DNA of 64,000 nucleotides from Flavobacterium salmonis (GCF_903819435.1 NZ_CAIJDP010000068.1:124001-188000), one strand, 5' to 3'; counted from the first letter of the stretch, positions 1 through 10,697 are shown. A program made the numbers and translations. The notes: generated by a model from the letters alone, not told the origin.

Positions 1-2850
1 GCAGAAGAAGTTTTTAAATCATACGCTTTACAGGCAAAACAAAAAGAATACATTAGAAATCTGGCTCATGAAGGATTATTAGAAATCTTAAAAGAGACCG
101 AATTACAAAAACATATTGCATCAATTCTGGAGACCATACCTCAGGAAGCAAGATATTACATTGACAAAAAAGATTATGATTCGTTAGTCATTTTTCTAAA
201 AGAAGAATTAGAAAACAATGCTATTAAATATCTGACCGCTTTATATCTGGTTGCAAAATTTGATATCAAATTACACGAAATTGTCGTTTTTTTACTGGAA
301 GCCGTTCCCTTCAGGCCTCCTTATTTCAAACATGTCAGAGCTATTTATAAACTGGCAAATTTGAGAAACGATGCTGATGCAATGGCTGTTCTTGCCTATC
401 GTTTTGAAAATGAATCTCCAATGTTCAACAGAACTGTTCCATTAGAAAGCGAATACGACAATTCTCAGTTTATTGTCACTATAAACGAAAGAGTTAACAT
501 TGGAAAAGAACTTAGAGGAAAAGACAGTAAAATTGCATTCTCTAATTTTACCAAACTCTATTTTCAAAAAAATAGTCTTCGATTTCTGAAAGAACTGAAT
601 TCTGAAATGGAGGCCAAAAAATACCTAAAATTTGCGGTATCTATTTTATTAAAATATACCGAAGATAATTATACCAAGGCTGAGAAACGTCCCTATGATA
701 CTTATGGACAATACAATTACACAGACAAAAAATATTATTTTACAGTAATAGACTACCCTGAATGTTCTGATTTATTATTGCTCTCAACCATTTTATTTGG
801 TAATGACAAAAACCGAATTTTGACTTCAAAAATGAAATTCATTTTAGGTCAGGAAATTTTCTCAAGTTCAAATTATTATTTCAATCCCAGCCAGGTAACC
901 AAAGTTCAGGATAAAACAGCTGGGAGAAAAAACAATTCAGATACTGCAACGGGTCAAAGTTCAACCTCTGTGCTGGATGCTGCCAAAAAAGTATTCTCCA
1001 CTTTTTTTGGTAAAAAAGAAACAGAAAAAAAACCTCAGAGTCTTATCGTTCAGGAAGAAGAAAAAATTGTTGTAGATAATACCTTATCAAATCGTTTAGA
1101 ATTATTTCCAGAACATTGGGACGCTTTTCCCCAAGCTTATATTCAGCTTTTGATGGAGGCTCAAATGAATGTAATCCATGAATTTGCTTATCGAAATCTA
1201 AAAGCAAGAAATGATTTTAATACATTCCTTAATCGTTTTGACGAGGCAAACATTTTAAATTTACTAAATAGTGATTTCAATATCCCAAACAATTTAGGGT
1301 TTGAAACAATACTGCTAAAAAATGCAACACTTTCTTCTCAGGTTAGTTTTATTACGGATGTACTGAACTCCAAAACTGAATCTGCACGAAATTGGTCAAA
1401 AAACCACATTGCATCAAACACAGCATTATTTCTTAATGATATTGAAAGTGTTGTAAAACTGATCTTTAATGACGTTCCTGATTTAAAAAACTGGATCACA
1501 AATACTTTGGAAAGCTTTGCATTTACTGAAGATAAAGCTAAAGTAATTACAGGAAAAATCATTCTCGAACTTCTTTCATTTGAAGAATCTGAAGCAAATA
1601 ATACTTTAGCCATTTTAGCTATAGACCGACTAAAAAAGATTGCTTCATCGCAGCTGGAGCAATTAAGCTGGGATATTATTGCACGCTTAATTTCTTCCGA
1701 TTTAAAAACAAACAACCTTCTCGCCAGCAGTGTTTTAATTTTAAAATCTAAAAAAGTAGCATCAAAAGAAATTCCGTTCTCACTAATCGCCTTGTTTTTG
1801 CAAGATGAAAGTTTTGAGATTAGAAAAAATGGTATTCAGCTATTAAATAACTATCAGGAAGATTATTTACTGACCAATCGTGAATCTTTATTAGATTTAT
1901 TAAACACTGAATATCAGGATGTCCTGGAATCTGTTATCGAACGCATCAAACAATTGGGCAAATCAAATGCTGACCTTTTTCCAATTGCGCTTCGCAACAC
2001 GGTTTATGCCATGATTCGAAAAGAAAAATTTGAAGGAGCACATCAAATATTCAAAAGATTTATACTTGAAGAAACAACAGAGTATTGGAATACAGCATTA
2101 GAACCCCGGGATGTTATCAAATTAACTCATGCGCACTACAGAGAAAGCCAGCTGACCGGGTATGAAATCTTAAAAAAATACATCCGTAAAGATGATTTTA
2201 CAATCCGTCAGATTATCTCATTAGGAAACCATGAAATCCTTGCCATAAGACAATGGTGCTGGAATTATTTTATGGATAAAAAAGAGCGCATCCGTGCGGA
2301 AAGAAATAATGCGCTGGGCATCTTAGACACTTCCTGGGATGACACAAGAGCCTTTGCATTTTATTTTTTTAAAACTGAATTTGATGAAACCGACTGGGAT
2401 TTAGAGTGTCTCATCAGCATAGTCGATTCTGTATTGCCTGCCGTTGAACAATTTGGAAAAGAAATGATTACCCGCTATTTCAATCCTGATGATGGTGTAA
2501 CTTATTTAACAAAATTAAGCCAGCATCCAAGTGCCAATATTCAGTTTTTTGTCACGAATTATCTCAGCACCTATGCAACAGATAATTTATCCAAAATCAA
2601 AGAACTTGATTTTTATTTCCGATCTGTGTTAACACGTGTGCATAAATCCCGAATTGCAAAACAGCGCATTTTTCAATTCCTGGATCAGGAAGGAAAGAAA
2701 AATGAAGAAGCAGCTATTTTTGTAACCGAAATTATTGATTCTGTTTCTGCTACGGCATCCATACAGGACAAAGCGGCTTGTATCGAAATTTTGACCGATT
2801 TAAAAACACTTTTCCCGCAATTGCATACCCATTTAATCCTTAAAAACTAA
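1..2850 (+). CDS. HEAT-like helical repeat protein, 5'-truncated by window edge
   Basis: The frame is open from base 1, so the true start lies before the window; at least 949 residues are visible. The protein is almost entirely alpha-helical, with repeated Leu/Ile-rich helix pairs of the HEAT/armadillo sort, and has a polar, Lys/Ser-rich linker near residues 300-340 of the visible part. I see no catalytic motif. The SWIM zinc-finger gene starts 3 bases after its stop, so the two are co-translated. In Bacteroidota such repeat proteins accompany MoxR/vWA genes, and here that operon converges on this pair. Function not assignable; a scaffold or binding role is inference. Confidence 0.7.
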   Translation, partial: AEEVFKSYALQAKQKEYIRNLAHEGLLEILKETELQKHIASILETIPQEARYYIDKKDYDSLVIFLKEELENNAIKYLTALYLVAKFDIKLHEIVVFLLEAVPFRPPYFKHVRAIYKLANLRNDADAMAVLAYRFENESPMFNRTVPLESEYDNSQFIVTINERVNIGKELRGKDSKIAFSNFTKLYFQKNSLRFLKELNSEMEAKKYLKFAVSILLKYTEDNYTKAEKRPYDTYGQYNYTDKKYYFTVIDYPECSDLLLLSTILFGNDKNRILTSKMKFILGQEIFSSSNYYFNPSQVTKVQDKTAGRKNNSDTATGQSSTSVLDAAKKVFSTFFGKKETEKKPQSLIVQEEEKIVVDNTLSNRLELFPEHWDAFPQAYIQLLMEAQMNVIHEFAYRNLKARNDFNTFLNRFDEANILNLLNSDFNIPNNLGFETILLKNATLSSQVSFITDVLNSKTESARNWSKNHIASNTALFLNDIESVVKLIFNDVPDLKNWITNTLESFAFTEDKAKVITGKIILELLSFEESEANNTLAILAIDRLKKIASSQLEQLSWDIIARLISSDLKTNNLLASSVLILKSKKVASKEIPFSLIALFLQDESFEIRKNGIQLLNNYQEDYLLTNRESLLDLLNTEYQDVLESVIERIKQLGKSNADLFPIALRNTVYAMIRKEKFEGAHQIFKRFILEETTEYWNTALEPRDVIKLTHAHYRESQLTGYEILKKYIRKDDFTIRQIISLGNHEILAIRQWCWNYFMDKKERIRAERNNALGILDTSWDDTRAFAFYFFKTEFDETDWDLECLISIVDSVLPAVEQFGKEMITRYFNPDDGVTYLTKLSQHPSANIQFFVTNYLSTYATDNLSKIKELDFYFRSVLTRVHKSRIAKQRIFQFLDQEGKKNEEAAIFVTEIIDSVSATASIQDKAACIEILTDLKTLFPQLHTHLILKN

Positions 2851-2853
2851 GTT

Positions 2854-4500
2854 ATGTTATTTGACTATAAATACAGCGGCAGCACCATTGTAAATAACAC
2901 CTCAACGAGTACAGGCATGAGTTTTTCTCCTGATACTTTACGGGAACCTACTTTTTTTGTTGGAAAACTAAACCAGAAAATAGCTTTTAGAGAAGCTATC
3001 TCTGCACTACATGATGTTGTGATTTCGGATCTGCGTTTTTTTCCAAAGGATAAAGAACAGTATAAATTATGGGCTGCTGAACAGGAAAAATTATGGCTTA
3101 GCGAATATATGGCCGATTTTCAGATTGAAACTGTCCGCGCACGCATTCAGGAATTAAAAGAAGAATTAAGCGTCGTGCAGAAAGAAAAAGGAAGGGTTCT
3201 GGGACCTTTTAACAAAGCCAAATCTGCTTATTTTGATTATTTGTATAAAAATGATAAAGACGCCTGGTTTGTATTAGATCCTGTAATTACGGTACATCCC
3301 GATGAAGTTTTCTTTGAATGTTTCAGTAAGGATGAATCTTCTTATGGAAAACTGAGCTGTAACTATAATATCTTTACAGAAATCAGTGATTTTAAATGTG
3401 GCACTACCAATATTGATTATTCGGAAGGATTGTACAATGAATTTCAGAAAATAAGAAATTACAAAGAAACCGAATTCAAAATTGATCCGTCAGGTTTTGA
3501 AGCCAAAACAACTAATGAACAAGTTTATAAAGAAGTAAAAATAGATCTGCCGGATTCATGGGTTAGAGGATTTTTACAGGTAAGCTCAGCTATGACTTTG
3601 CCTGCAACTGTACTGGATTTACATCCTATGGATATTTTTAGTTTGTGCCAGTATTTACGACGTTTTAAAGAAAAAAAAGGACCAAGGGCTTTGCGATTTG
3701 TACTCGAACCGGACAAACCTATAAAAGCTGTATTTGAACCCTCATACGATGAAATTACCTTTCACCGATCTCTTTTTCAGGGAAATGAATCTAAAACCAT
3801 TCGTATTTGGGGACGACGACGTTTATTAATTTTAGAAAGGCTGATTCCGGTTGCCCGAAATTTTAAAGTCGTTTTACTGGGATCTGGTTTACCTTCTTTT
3901 TTTATTGCTGATTTAGGAGACATGTCTTATACACTGGGGCTTTCCGGCTGGACAAAAAATGACTGGAGTACTGCCGGAAATTTTGATCTAATGGCGCCAA
4001 GAAGCAATGTCGATTTATTTACTCAGGAAAAAGTTTTCAATGCTTTAAAAGAAAACTGGTTCGATACCTCTGCTAATTTAGCCAAAAAACTAAATCTTGA
4101 TCCGTCTGTAGTTTCGGCATCTTTAACAGCCTATACACAGGCCGGAAGAGTAATCTACGATTTAAATTTAGGCCTTTACCGTGTAAGAGAACTAACTCAG
4201 GAACCTTTAAATATGAAAACCTTACGTTTTGCCAGTCCACAGGAAGAAGCCGCAAATCGTTATATAAGTGAAAATCGTATAAAAATTGATTCAACTGTCA
4301 AAGCAGATACCTTACAGATTAAAGGAAAAATAAACGATAAAAATCTCAAATACAATACTCTTGCCGTATTAGACAAAGACAATCGTCTGATTGAAGGAAA
4401 TTGCGAATGTTCTTTTTACAGATCAAATCAATTGCGAAAGGGACCTTGTGAGCATATTCTTGCTACCAGAATGGCATTGCAGACAAAAGTAACTACATAA
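2854..4500 (+). CDS. SWIM zinc-finger family protein
   Basis: 548 residues. The C-terminus carries a textbook SWIM signature CxC-x12-CxH (C517, C519, C532, H534), a zinc-binding module used for nucleic-acid or protein binding. The N-terminal ~450 residues have no recognised catalytic motif; a charged helical stretch lies at ~85-120 and a possible winged-helix-like region at ~395-450. The gene follows the HEAT-like gene after 3 bases. SWIM proteins are known neighbours of MoxR-vWA genes (E. coli YehQ beside YehL and YehP), and the same partners are encoded convergently just downstream. Role in that system is inferred from context. Confidence 0.8.
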   Translation: MLFDYKYSGSTIVNNTSTSTGMSFSPDTLREPTFFVGKLNQKIAFREAISALHDVVISDLRFFPKDKEQYKLWAAEQEKLWLSEYMADFQIETVRARIQELKEELSVVQKEKGRVLGPFNKAKSAYFDYLYKNDKDAWFVLDPVITVHPDEVFFECFSKDESSYGKLSCNYNIFTEISDFKCGTTNIDYSEGLYNEFQKIRNYKETEFKIDPSGFEAKTTNEQVYKEVKIDLPDSWVRGFLQVSSAMTLPATVLDLHPMDIFSLCQYLRRFKEKKGPRALRFVLEPDKPIKAVFEPSYDEITFHRSLFQGNESKTIRIWGRRRLLILERLIPVARNFKVVLLGSGLPSFFIADLGDMSYTLGLSGWTKNDWSTAGNFDLMAPRSNVDLFTQEKVFNALKENWFDTSANLAKKLNLDPSVVSASLTAYTQAGRVIYDLNLGLYRVRELTQEPLNMKTLRFASPQEEAANRYISENRIKIDSTVKADTLQIKGKINDKNLKYNTLAVLDKDNRLIEGNCECSFYRSNQLRKGPCEHILATRMALQTKVTT

Positions 4501-4539
4501 CTAGCATAAGCCGGCTTCTTTATTTTGTATTATGTGAAT

Positions 4540-6291
4540 TTACTTTTTCATTTTAAGTTTATACTTCATCACATCCTTAAGCAGCAATTTATTACCTTTA
4601 TTAAAATGTACTAATTCTGAAGCAACATCTGGATTTACATCAATTCGGTCTGCTGCAATTTCATAAGCGATATTTCTGATCGATTCTTCAAGTTCTTCAT
4701 GTTTGGTAAATTCGTGTTTCAATAAATGAAGAAATACCGCAGCATTTACTTCTGACACTTCTCCCTTATAAACATTAGTAATTGCAAGAGATAACTCTTC
4801 TGCTGACTTGCAATTTGCAAAATAATTATTGAGGCATTTTCCGGCATCCTTATTCGTTTTCCAGCCTTGCAAAAGTAATTCCTGAGCTTCTGTTATGTCT
4901 CCAATTTTATTTTTATAAACTAAAGACGCTTTTACATATTGAAAATTAGTTTTATACTCTTCAATTACTATATTAAAATACGTATTGGCTTCTGATTTGT
5001 TTCTTAAAATCAAATACAAATCCCCTACTTTTTCATTTTCGTTGAGTTCTTTATACAATACAATTGCTTCACTATATGCATGCCCTTTTTCATAACATTC
5101 TGCGGCTTTGTTTTTATTTTGAAGATACTTTAAATAGATCGCTCCGGCTTCACGATATAATTTTCCATCTTCTAAAACCGATGCGGCTTTATGATTGTTT
5201 TTTAAAAGTTTTAAATAAATATGAGAAGCTTTTTCATATTGTCCTCGGACAATATAATCCTCTGCCAGTTTCTCATATCTGCTTTGCAGGGTATTAAATC
5301 TTTTTGAATCAATCAAAAATGAACCTCCGCCCGAAGAACGTGAAGAACCTGATTGTGATCCTGCCAACAACGAAATCATAAAAATCACAAAAATGATGAT
5401 TCCAATAAAAACTAAAATAGACGGCAGCTCCGATTTGATTTCAGAACCTTTGCAACTTCTGGCTAAAACCACAAACAACAAGACAAAACCGTATCTAAAA
5501 AAACCTGTAGCATTATTTCCTCCGGCTGAAAGATTATCAAAAAATCTCGCAATCCATCCAAAATTAAAATAGCTGCCAATTCCGGTATTAAAAGAAAAAC
5601 TGCCTCCATAACCTCCTCTTCCTGTTCCAAGAGTATCCAGCGGAATTGCCAATTTCATTGCCATTTCAGGGTTTTTCTCTAAATAAGCCAGAAATTTATC
5701 CATTTCACGGTTGTTGCCATTCAACAGTTTCTTCATGTTAAAAGGCAACTTTTCAATCATTTCTTCTTCGGAAACCGGATTTTCAATACCTTCCAAAATC
5801 TTTTCCTGATCAACCTCAATGCGCATTGAAGTTATAAAGCGAGGTATTAAAACTGTTTTTGAAGGGGCAGTTATTTCAATTTCTTTTGATATTGGAAGCT
5901 GAATCAAATCTGTCCAGTTAACTTCATCTTTCAGTTCAACCAATCCAATTTCCGGATGCAGTAAATGATATTCTTCTGAAAACAATGTATGCCATTCTTC
6001 CTGAGCATATTCGGGTGTTATTGATGCATATTCGGGAATAAAGAGTTTATTTTCAATCAATTGTAAAAAATTATTTCTTCCAATCTGAATAATATTGCTT
6101 TGATTACATATTATCAAACAGCCAAATAATTCATTGGCTCGCACAGATGGAACTGGAAAAACTTTTACCGCATCGGGAGTTAACCCCATGTTTTGAATTT
6201 CATGAAGCCACACTTCCACAGAGGCACTTTTAATTAAAATGCCTCCTTTTGGAAATATATTTTTCGAATTTATCTTTAGCTTAAGCTCCAT
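4540..6291 (-). CDS. Membrane-anchored TPR-like protein of the MoxR-vWA system (bpX-like N-terminus)
   Basis: 583 residues. The N-terminal ~200 residues resemble the uncharacterised bpX-type domains reported with MoxR-vWA-beta-propeller systems (assignment from memory of the family, not checked). A Gly/Phe-rich stretch follows (~220-255), then two hydrophobic membrane segments (~265-312) and a Ser/Gly linker. The rest is TPR-like helices with repeated Ala/Tyr pairs. It is the last gene of the minus-strand operon; its start overlaps the end of the vWA gene by 11 bases, indicating translational coupling. It probably anchors the complex to the inner membrane (inference). Confidence 0.6.
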   Translation of the reverse strand: MELKLKINSKNIFPKGGILIKSASVEVWLHEIQNMGLTPDAVKVFPVPSVRANELFGCLIICNQSNIIQIGRNNFLQLIENKLFIPEYASITPEYAQEEWHTLFSEEYHLLHPEIGLVELKDEVNWTDLIQLPISKEIEITAPSKTVLIPRFITSMRIEVDQEKILEGIENPVSEEEMIEKLPFNMKKLLNGNNREMDKFLAYLEKNPEMAMKLAIPLDTLGTGRGGYGGSFSFNTGIGSYFNFGWIARFFDNLSAGGNNATGFFRYGFVLLFVVLARSCKGSEIKSELPSILVFIGIIIFVIFMISLLAGSQSGSSRSSGGGSFLIDSKRFNTLQSRYEKLAEDYIVRGQYEKASHIYLKLLKNNHKAASVLEDGKLYREAGAIYLKYLQNKNKAAECYEKGHAYSEAIVLYKELNENEKVGDLYLILRNKSEANTYFNIVIEEYKTNFQYVKASLVYKNKIGDITEAQELLLQGWKTNKDAGKCLNNYFANCKSAEELSLAITNVYKGEVSEVNAAVFLHLLKHEFTKHEELEESIRNIAYEIAADRIDVNPDVASELVHFNKGNKLLLKDVMKYKLKMKK

Positions 6292-8827
6292 GATGTAAAA
6301 TGTGTAAAATAAATGGTTTAAGATATTTTTCTATGAATACTTCCTCAGTTATACTTTCTTTAGTATGCCCCTGAATAAAGTAATCATTTCCGGCATATTC
6401 CCCTGCCGTTGCCATAATTGTACGCATGTTAATTACAAATGGAATATTAAACTCTTCAATTCTTGTATCACTACTTTCAAAAACCAAAATTCCATCTCTA
6501 TTTGTAATTGTACTACCATCTTTAGACTCAAAATATTGTGTTTCTATATAACAAACTGCTCCTTCTTTTTCAATTTCTTTTTTCAATTTCTCTGCAGCGT
6601 TTCTTGTTACGTTTTTCAAAATAACACTAAGTTCCTCATCGATAATATCTTTAGCTTGCTTTAAAGTTTTATCAGCATTCTCTTTTATTATTTTTACAAC
6701 TGCCAAAGGTGATATTCCTTTATTTTTTAAAATAAGATTGACTATTTCTTCTAATACTATTGCGTCATCAGGTCTAAAATAAGAACTGGCTTTTTGAAAT
6801 TCAAGATTCGAAATATGATAATCATTAATTTTCAAAACATTTTTTTCTATTACAACACGGTTTAATCTTTTAATTACACTGTATTTAACTTTACTGGATT
6901 TATAATTTCTAATGAAGGAAGATATTTCCTCAAGATTGCTGTTAAAAGCCTCTCTTACTCTCTGGGTTCTCATTGTTGTTAAACTAAAATCACCAGCAAT
7001 CTGGTAAAAGTCTGGCAAAAGATCAATAATCCCACCGGCAAAATAAAAATCATTATTGTATTCAAACACTTTAAGTGCTCTTTGATTGATGTTTCGGTTA
7101 AAATCTTTATAGCTTCTTAACTCTTTTGTGCTAAGATTTATGGTACTTGCGTAGTGTATCAAATCATAATAATGATACCAAAGTATTTTCTCTCCCCTTA
7201 CATTTGTTTTCAAAGCAAAATGACCATTTTTAAACGGAAGATTTGATGCTATTTTCACAAATCCTTTATCAAATCTATCATTAGAGAACATAAATAAACT
7301 ACCATTGAGATACATATAAAACGCATTTTCATAAGAAAAAATATTTTGATAAGACTGCTCAACAGGATAAAGCAGATGAATACTTCCTTCTCCATTTTTT
7401 TTTGCTGTGCTTATTTGTTCCTTATTATTTCTTCTCCATAATTCATCCAAAGGCAGCACAATCTGCTGAAGCATTTTTCTTCCTTTATTCTGATTTTTGT
7501 AGACATTAATATTTTCCATGCCAATTGCAAAAACGTATTTAATGTCATTAAAATAGGCATTCAAAGCTCTTTGCATCGGAACTGATTTTAAACTTTCTTC
7601 TGAAGAAAAAAGAAAAACTTCCTGATTTTTGCTATTGATTTTATTGCTTTCAAAAAACAAATCCAATCCCGCTGCGCAATCCAGTTTACCACTAAGTTCA
7701 CTCAAAGCCATAATAACTTCATCAACGTTTGTAACCTGAATTTCTTTAAACCCCTCGTCAACCACAAAAACCTGACATTCGATATCTGTTTTAGGATGTC
7801 TCACGATGGCAATGGCAGATGCAAAAGCCAAAACTTTTGGATTTCCCCAGTTTTTTAATGTATTATCGATTAATAAAATACGTTTAAATTTATCTGCTTC
7901 CGGCGGAACTTCCCGCTGAATATAGAGTGCTTCGTTATTCGCAATTCTCGACATGAAAACATCATCATCATACGCAAACTCAGAGATCACAAGCTTATCA
8001 AAATCACCTTTATTGGTTAAATCCGAAATTCCTCCCAATGGCTGTTCACTAGGATGGCTGTGGTGAAGCGGAATATTTAATCCCGACCAAAGCCGCTTAA
8101 TCAGACTTCCAGTATGAAATGTTTTATCTTCCTGTATAAGCTGATCAACAAAATCGGTTGTATTCCCGGATAAATTATTCTCTTCTAGAACTTCCTCACT
8201 CAATTTTTCATTTAAATCCTGATGCGGAATGTTTTCCATTGCATGTAAAACAGACTGCACTGTAGGAAACCTAACTTTCAGTAAAGCAAGTGTCCTTAAA
8301 TCTTTTCTGAAATTCGCTTCATTAAATTCTTCTTTTACAGCCGCACGAACTAAATGATGTCTATGATTTTTATATTCTTCAATGATTTTTTTTGCTTTAT
8401 CAGATGAAACCCTGTTGTGGCATTCATGAAAAATAGTCTGGAATAATTTCTTTCTGTTTTCACCCGTTTTATACGCAACAGGCAAACAAGAAAGTATTTT
8501 TAAAAAATCAATACTGGCACCAATTCGAAAGGACTGAGACTGTGGAAAAGCACTTACTATATTCTTGCTTTTTACCAAATTATGAACCATTTCGATTGCC
8601 TGTTCGTTTTCCGGATTTGTAGCCAATATTGCCAATAGTAAACTTCCGAATGGCGGAATACTGTCATCTGAAAGAAATTCTAAGATTTCAAAAACAAATT
8701 TTTCGTACCCAATCGTCTGGCCATTCGGAATTGTGATCGACTCAAATACGCTCTCTTCAGAAAATATCTGATTGTCCCATTCCCAGAAATAGTCCTTATA
8801 CGATTGAAAATACTTTTGAAATTCCAT
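6281..8827 (-). CDS. vWA-domain protein with C-terminal L7/L12-like domain
   Basis: 848 residues. After a helical N-terminus (~1-250) comes a von Willebrand A-like Rossmann region beginning near FKRILLIDNTLKNWG; its MIDAS motif is degenerate (LIDNTLK in place of DxSxS). The following ~200 residues are rich in short beta strands with aromatic turns, compatible with a beta-propeller. Residues ~703-762 match the ribosomal protein L7/L12 C-terminal fold pattern (AVVKIIKE..., LKQAKDIID, AEKLKKEIEKEGA). It lies between the MoxR-side genes and the membrane TPR gene, as expected for the vWA partner of a MoxR ATPase. Substrate unknown. Confidence 0.7.
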   Translation of the reverse strand: MEFQKYFQSYKDYFWEWDNQIFSEESVFESITIPNGQTIGYEKFVFEILEFLSDDSIPPFGSLLLAILATNPENEQAIEMVHNLVKSKNIVSAFPQSQSFRIGASIDFLKILSCLPVAYKTGENRKKLFQTIFHECHNRVSSDKAKKIIEEYKNHRHHLVRAAVKEEFNEANFRKDLRTLALLKVRFPTVQSVLHAMENIPHQDLNEKLSEEVLEENNLSGNTTDFVDQLIQEDKTFHTGSLIKRLWSGLNIPLHHSHPSEQPLGGISDLTNKGDFDKLVISEFAYDDDVFMSRIANNEALYIQREVPPEADKFKRILLIDNTLKNWGNPKVLAFASAIAIVRHPKTDIECQVFVVDEGFKEIQVTNVDEVIMALSELSGKLDCAAGLDLFFESNKINSKNQEVFLFSSEESLKSVPMQRALNAYFNDIKYVFAIGMENINVYKNQNKGRKMLQQIVLPLDELWRRNNKEQISTAKKNGEGSIHLLYPVEQSYQNIFSYENAFYMYLNGSLFMFSNDRFDKGFVKIASNLPFKNGHFALKTNVRGEKILWYHYYDLIHYASTINLSTKELRSYKDFNRNINQRALKVFEYNNDFYFAGGIIDLLPDFYQIAGDFSLTTMRTQRVREAFNSNLEEISSFIRNYKSSKVKYSVIKRLNRVVIEKNVLKINDYHISNLEFQKASSYFRPDDAIVLEEIVNLILKNKGISPLAVVKIIKENADKTLKQAKDIIDEELSVILKNVTRNAAEKLKKEIEKEGAVCYIETQYFESKDGSTITNRDGILVFESSDTRIEEFNIPFVINMRTIMATAGEYAGNDYFIQGHTKESITEEVFIEKYLKPFILHILHHGA

Positions 8828-8833
8828 TTTATT

Positions 8834-9532
8834 TTATGAAAAAGTTAAGCGAAATGAGCTGATTGAAAGTGGTTTTATGGTTTCTTTTGGAATTACTGAA
8901 TAGCTGTTGTCTTCGTTCCAGAGTATTAGGTTTTCTTTTGATGGATTCAATTTTTCCTGAAATGTTCCGGTTAGAGAAAACCATTCAAAATCATATCCTG
9001 TTGGCAGTAAAAAATCATGATTCATCCAAAATGTACTGCCTTTTACAGGTAATAACGGAAACCCAAACAAGAGTATTCTTTTATCAATTACTACCCATTT
9101 TAAAGGTTCGAGTCTGTACTTTGGTGCCGATTCGATGTATAATTTCAATTCCTCAAAGCTGACCAACATAGCGAAAGCTAGTTTTACATTTTCAGACGGC
9201 TTTAAATTCATTTCCAGTCTTTGGTCAATGCCAAAATAATTATGATTGAATTTAGGCAATGAAACCGGTAAAGCACGCAAAATTGGACTCCACAATAATC
9301 CTGAAGGCAGTTTTTTAGACGGCAAAAGTTTGTCTTTTTCAAACAATAAATTCTCTTTCCATTCATATACAATTTTGTATGGAATCTGTTGAATTTCTGC
9401 CGAATTTATCTGCTCTGATGAAAAATCTCTGATCCAGACAGTATCAGTTTCAAAAGCAACTTTTAGATTATCCCAATGCCGAATTCCGCCCAAAAAATCT
9501 TTGTGCTCTATTTTTATTTCTAAAAAATACAT
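8834..9532 (-). CDS. bpX-like component of MoxR-vWA operon
   Basis: 232 residues, no signal peptide, no membrane segment, mostly beta-rich with many Trp/Phe-Pro turns. I recognise no catalytic motif. It sits one base after the MoxR gene stop and 6 bases before the vWA gene, so it is a fixed member of the operon. Small proteins in this position are described as bpX domains of the MoxR-vWA-beta-propeller ternary systems; I assign it there by position and general look only. Function unknown. Confidence 0.5.
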   Translation of the reverse strand: MYFLEIKIEHKDFLGGIRHWDNLKVAFETDTVWIRDFSSEQINSAEIQQIPYKIVYEWKENLLFEKDKLLPSKKLPSGLLWSPILRALPVSLPKFNHNYFGIDQRLEMNLKPSENVKLAFAMLVSFEELKLYIESAPKYRLEPLKWVVIDKRILLFGFPLLPVKGSTFWMNHDFLLPTGYDFEWFSLTGTFQEKLNPSKENLILWNEDNSYSVIPKETIKPLSISSFRLTFS

Positions 9533-9533
9533 A

Positions 9534-10664
9534 TTAAATAGTTTGAAGTATCTTTTGCCACAAAGATTCTATATGGTCCTGAATATATTTTCTCTGTTCT
9601 GTATCTTTAATCCAGTCGCAACGGGTTTGAATGTATCTCAATTTATCTTTGATTACATTTTGCTCCTCAAATGAAAGATTCTCATCCTGCCATTTTTCGA
9701 TTAGAAAATTCACTTCTTTCATCACACTTTCTGCGTCCGGAGTTTTGTTGTACAATGCCTGAGGATGTGCCTCTTCAGAAGCGTCTTTCTCAATAATCTG
9801 ATTGATGATTCCTTCCAGTATTTCGATCTGCTCTTCATTGTCCCAAATGTATTTTAAAACCCATAAATCAGATAAAACCGCCTTATTTCTTCCGCACATC
9901 AAAGCACTTGCCGCAATCAGATTTTGAAGTTTTACGGCACGTCTGTCTGATACTTTTATTCCGGTATTTCTAAGACTATGAATGATATCCACATATTCTT
10001 TACGAACAGGCGTTAAATCGATTTTTCGGCAAAGCTGCTGCAATTCCCTTATTTCATCTGCCGTAATAGTTGGAACTTCTTTGGTCAATGCGCTTTCTAA
10101 TTTCCATCCGGCCAATAAGACCTCGTGCAATAAATCCGGTTCTACATAATCACATTTTATACGAATCAGGAAACGGTCAAGCAAAGCATTTAGCGCTTCA
10201 TCTTCAGGCAAAACGTTACTGGCACCCACAAACATAAGTGCCGGTAGTTTTTTTGTTTCTTTACCACGACGAAATATCTTTTCGTTAAGTGCCATCAGTA
10301 AACTGTTCAAAATAGCTGAGTTTGCGTTAAAAATTTCATCCAAAAACACCATCGAAGCTTCGGGCATCATTCCTTCGGTATTGGTAATCAACTCCCCTTC
10401 TTTTAATTTACGAATATCGAACGGACCAAAAATTTCATTAGGTTCTGTAAATCGGGTTAAAAGATATTCGAAGTTTTTTCCGCCTTCAATTCCGTTAGAC
10501 AAAGCCCTGATGATGGCACTTTTTGCTGTTCCCGGAGGTCCTAACAAAAATGCATTTTCCCTGGCCAGCAAACCAATTCCTAACAGGTCTATAATTTCAT
10601 TTTTTCCAACAAAAGTTTCTTTGATGTGCTTTAAAACACTATTTAATTTATCGGTAGCTTTCAT
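9534..10664 (-). CDS. MoxR family AAA+ ATPase
   Basis: 376 residues. Walker A is GPPGTAKS (42-49), Walker B VFLDE (106-110) followed by the MoxR-typical helix NANSAILNSLLMALNE, and sensor 1 is near FVGASN with the arginine-finger region LLDRFLIR. The C-terminal ~100 residues form a helical lid and extension resembling RavA/YehL-type MoxR proteins. MoxR ATPases remodel protein complexes with a vWA partner, which is encoded two genes downstream. The gene is in a tight minus-strand operon (33 bases after the upstream gene, 1 base before the next). Confidence 0.92.
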   Translation of the reverse strand: MKATDKLNSVLKHIKETFVGKNEIIDLLGIGLLARENAFLLGPPGTAKSAIIRALSNGIEGGKNFEYLLTRFTEPNEIFGPFDIRKLKEGELITNTEGMMPEASMVFLDEIFNANSAILNSLLMALNEKIFRRGKETKKLPALMFVGASNVLPEDEALNALLDRFLIRIKCDYVEPDLLHEVLLAGWKLESALTKEVPTITADEIRELQQLCRKIDLTPVRKEYVDIIHSLRNTGIKVSDRRAVKLQNLIAASALMCGRNKAVLSDLWVLKYIWDNEEQIEILEGIINQIIEKDASEEAHPQALYNKTPDAESVMKEVNFLIEKWQDENLSFEEQNVIKDKLRYIQTRCDWIKDTEQRKYIQDHIESLWQKILQTI

Positions 10665-10697
10665 TTATCTGCTTCTAATTTTTATTCGTTTGATAAT

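Noticed and set aside
4501..4539. Terminator between convergent genes
   Set aside because: Only a 10-base palindrome AAGCCGGCTT with a poor T run; too weak to call.
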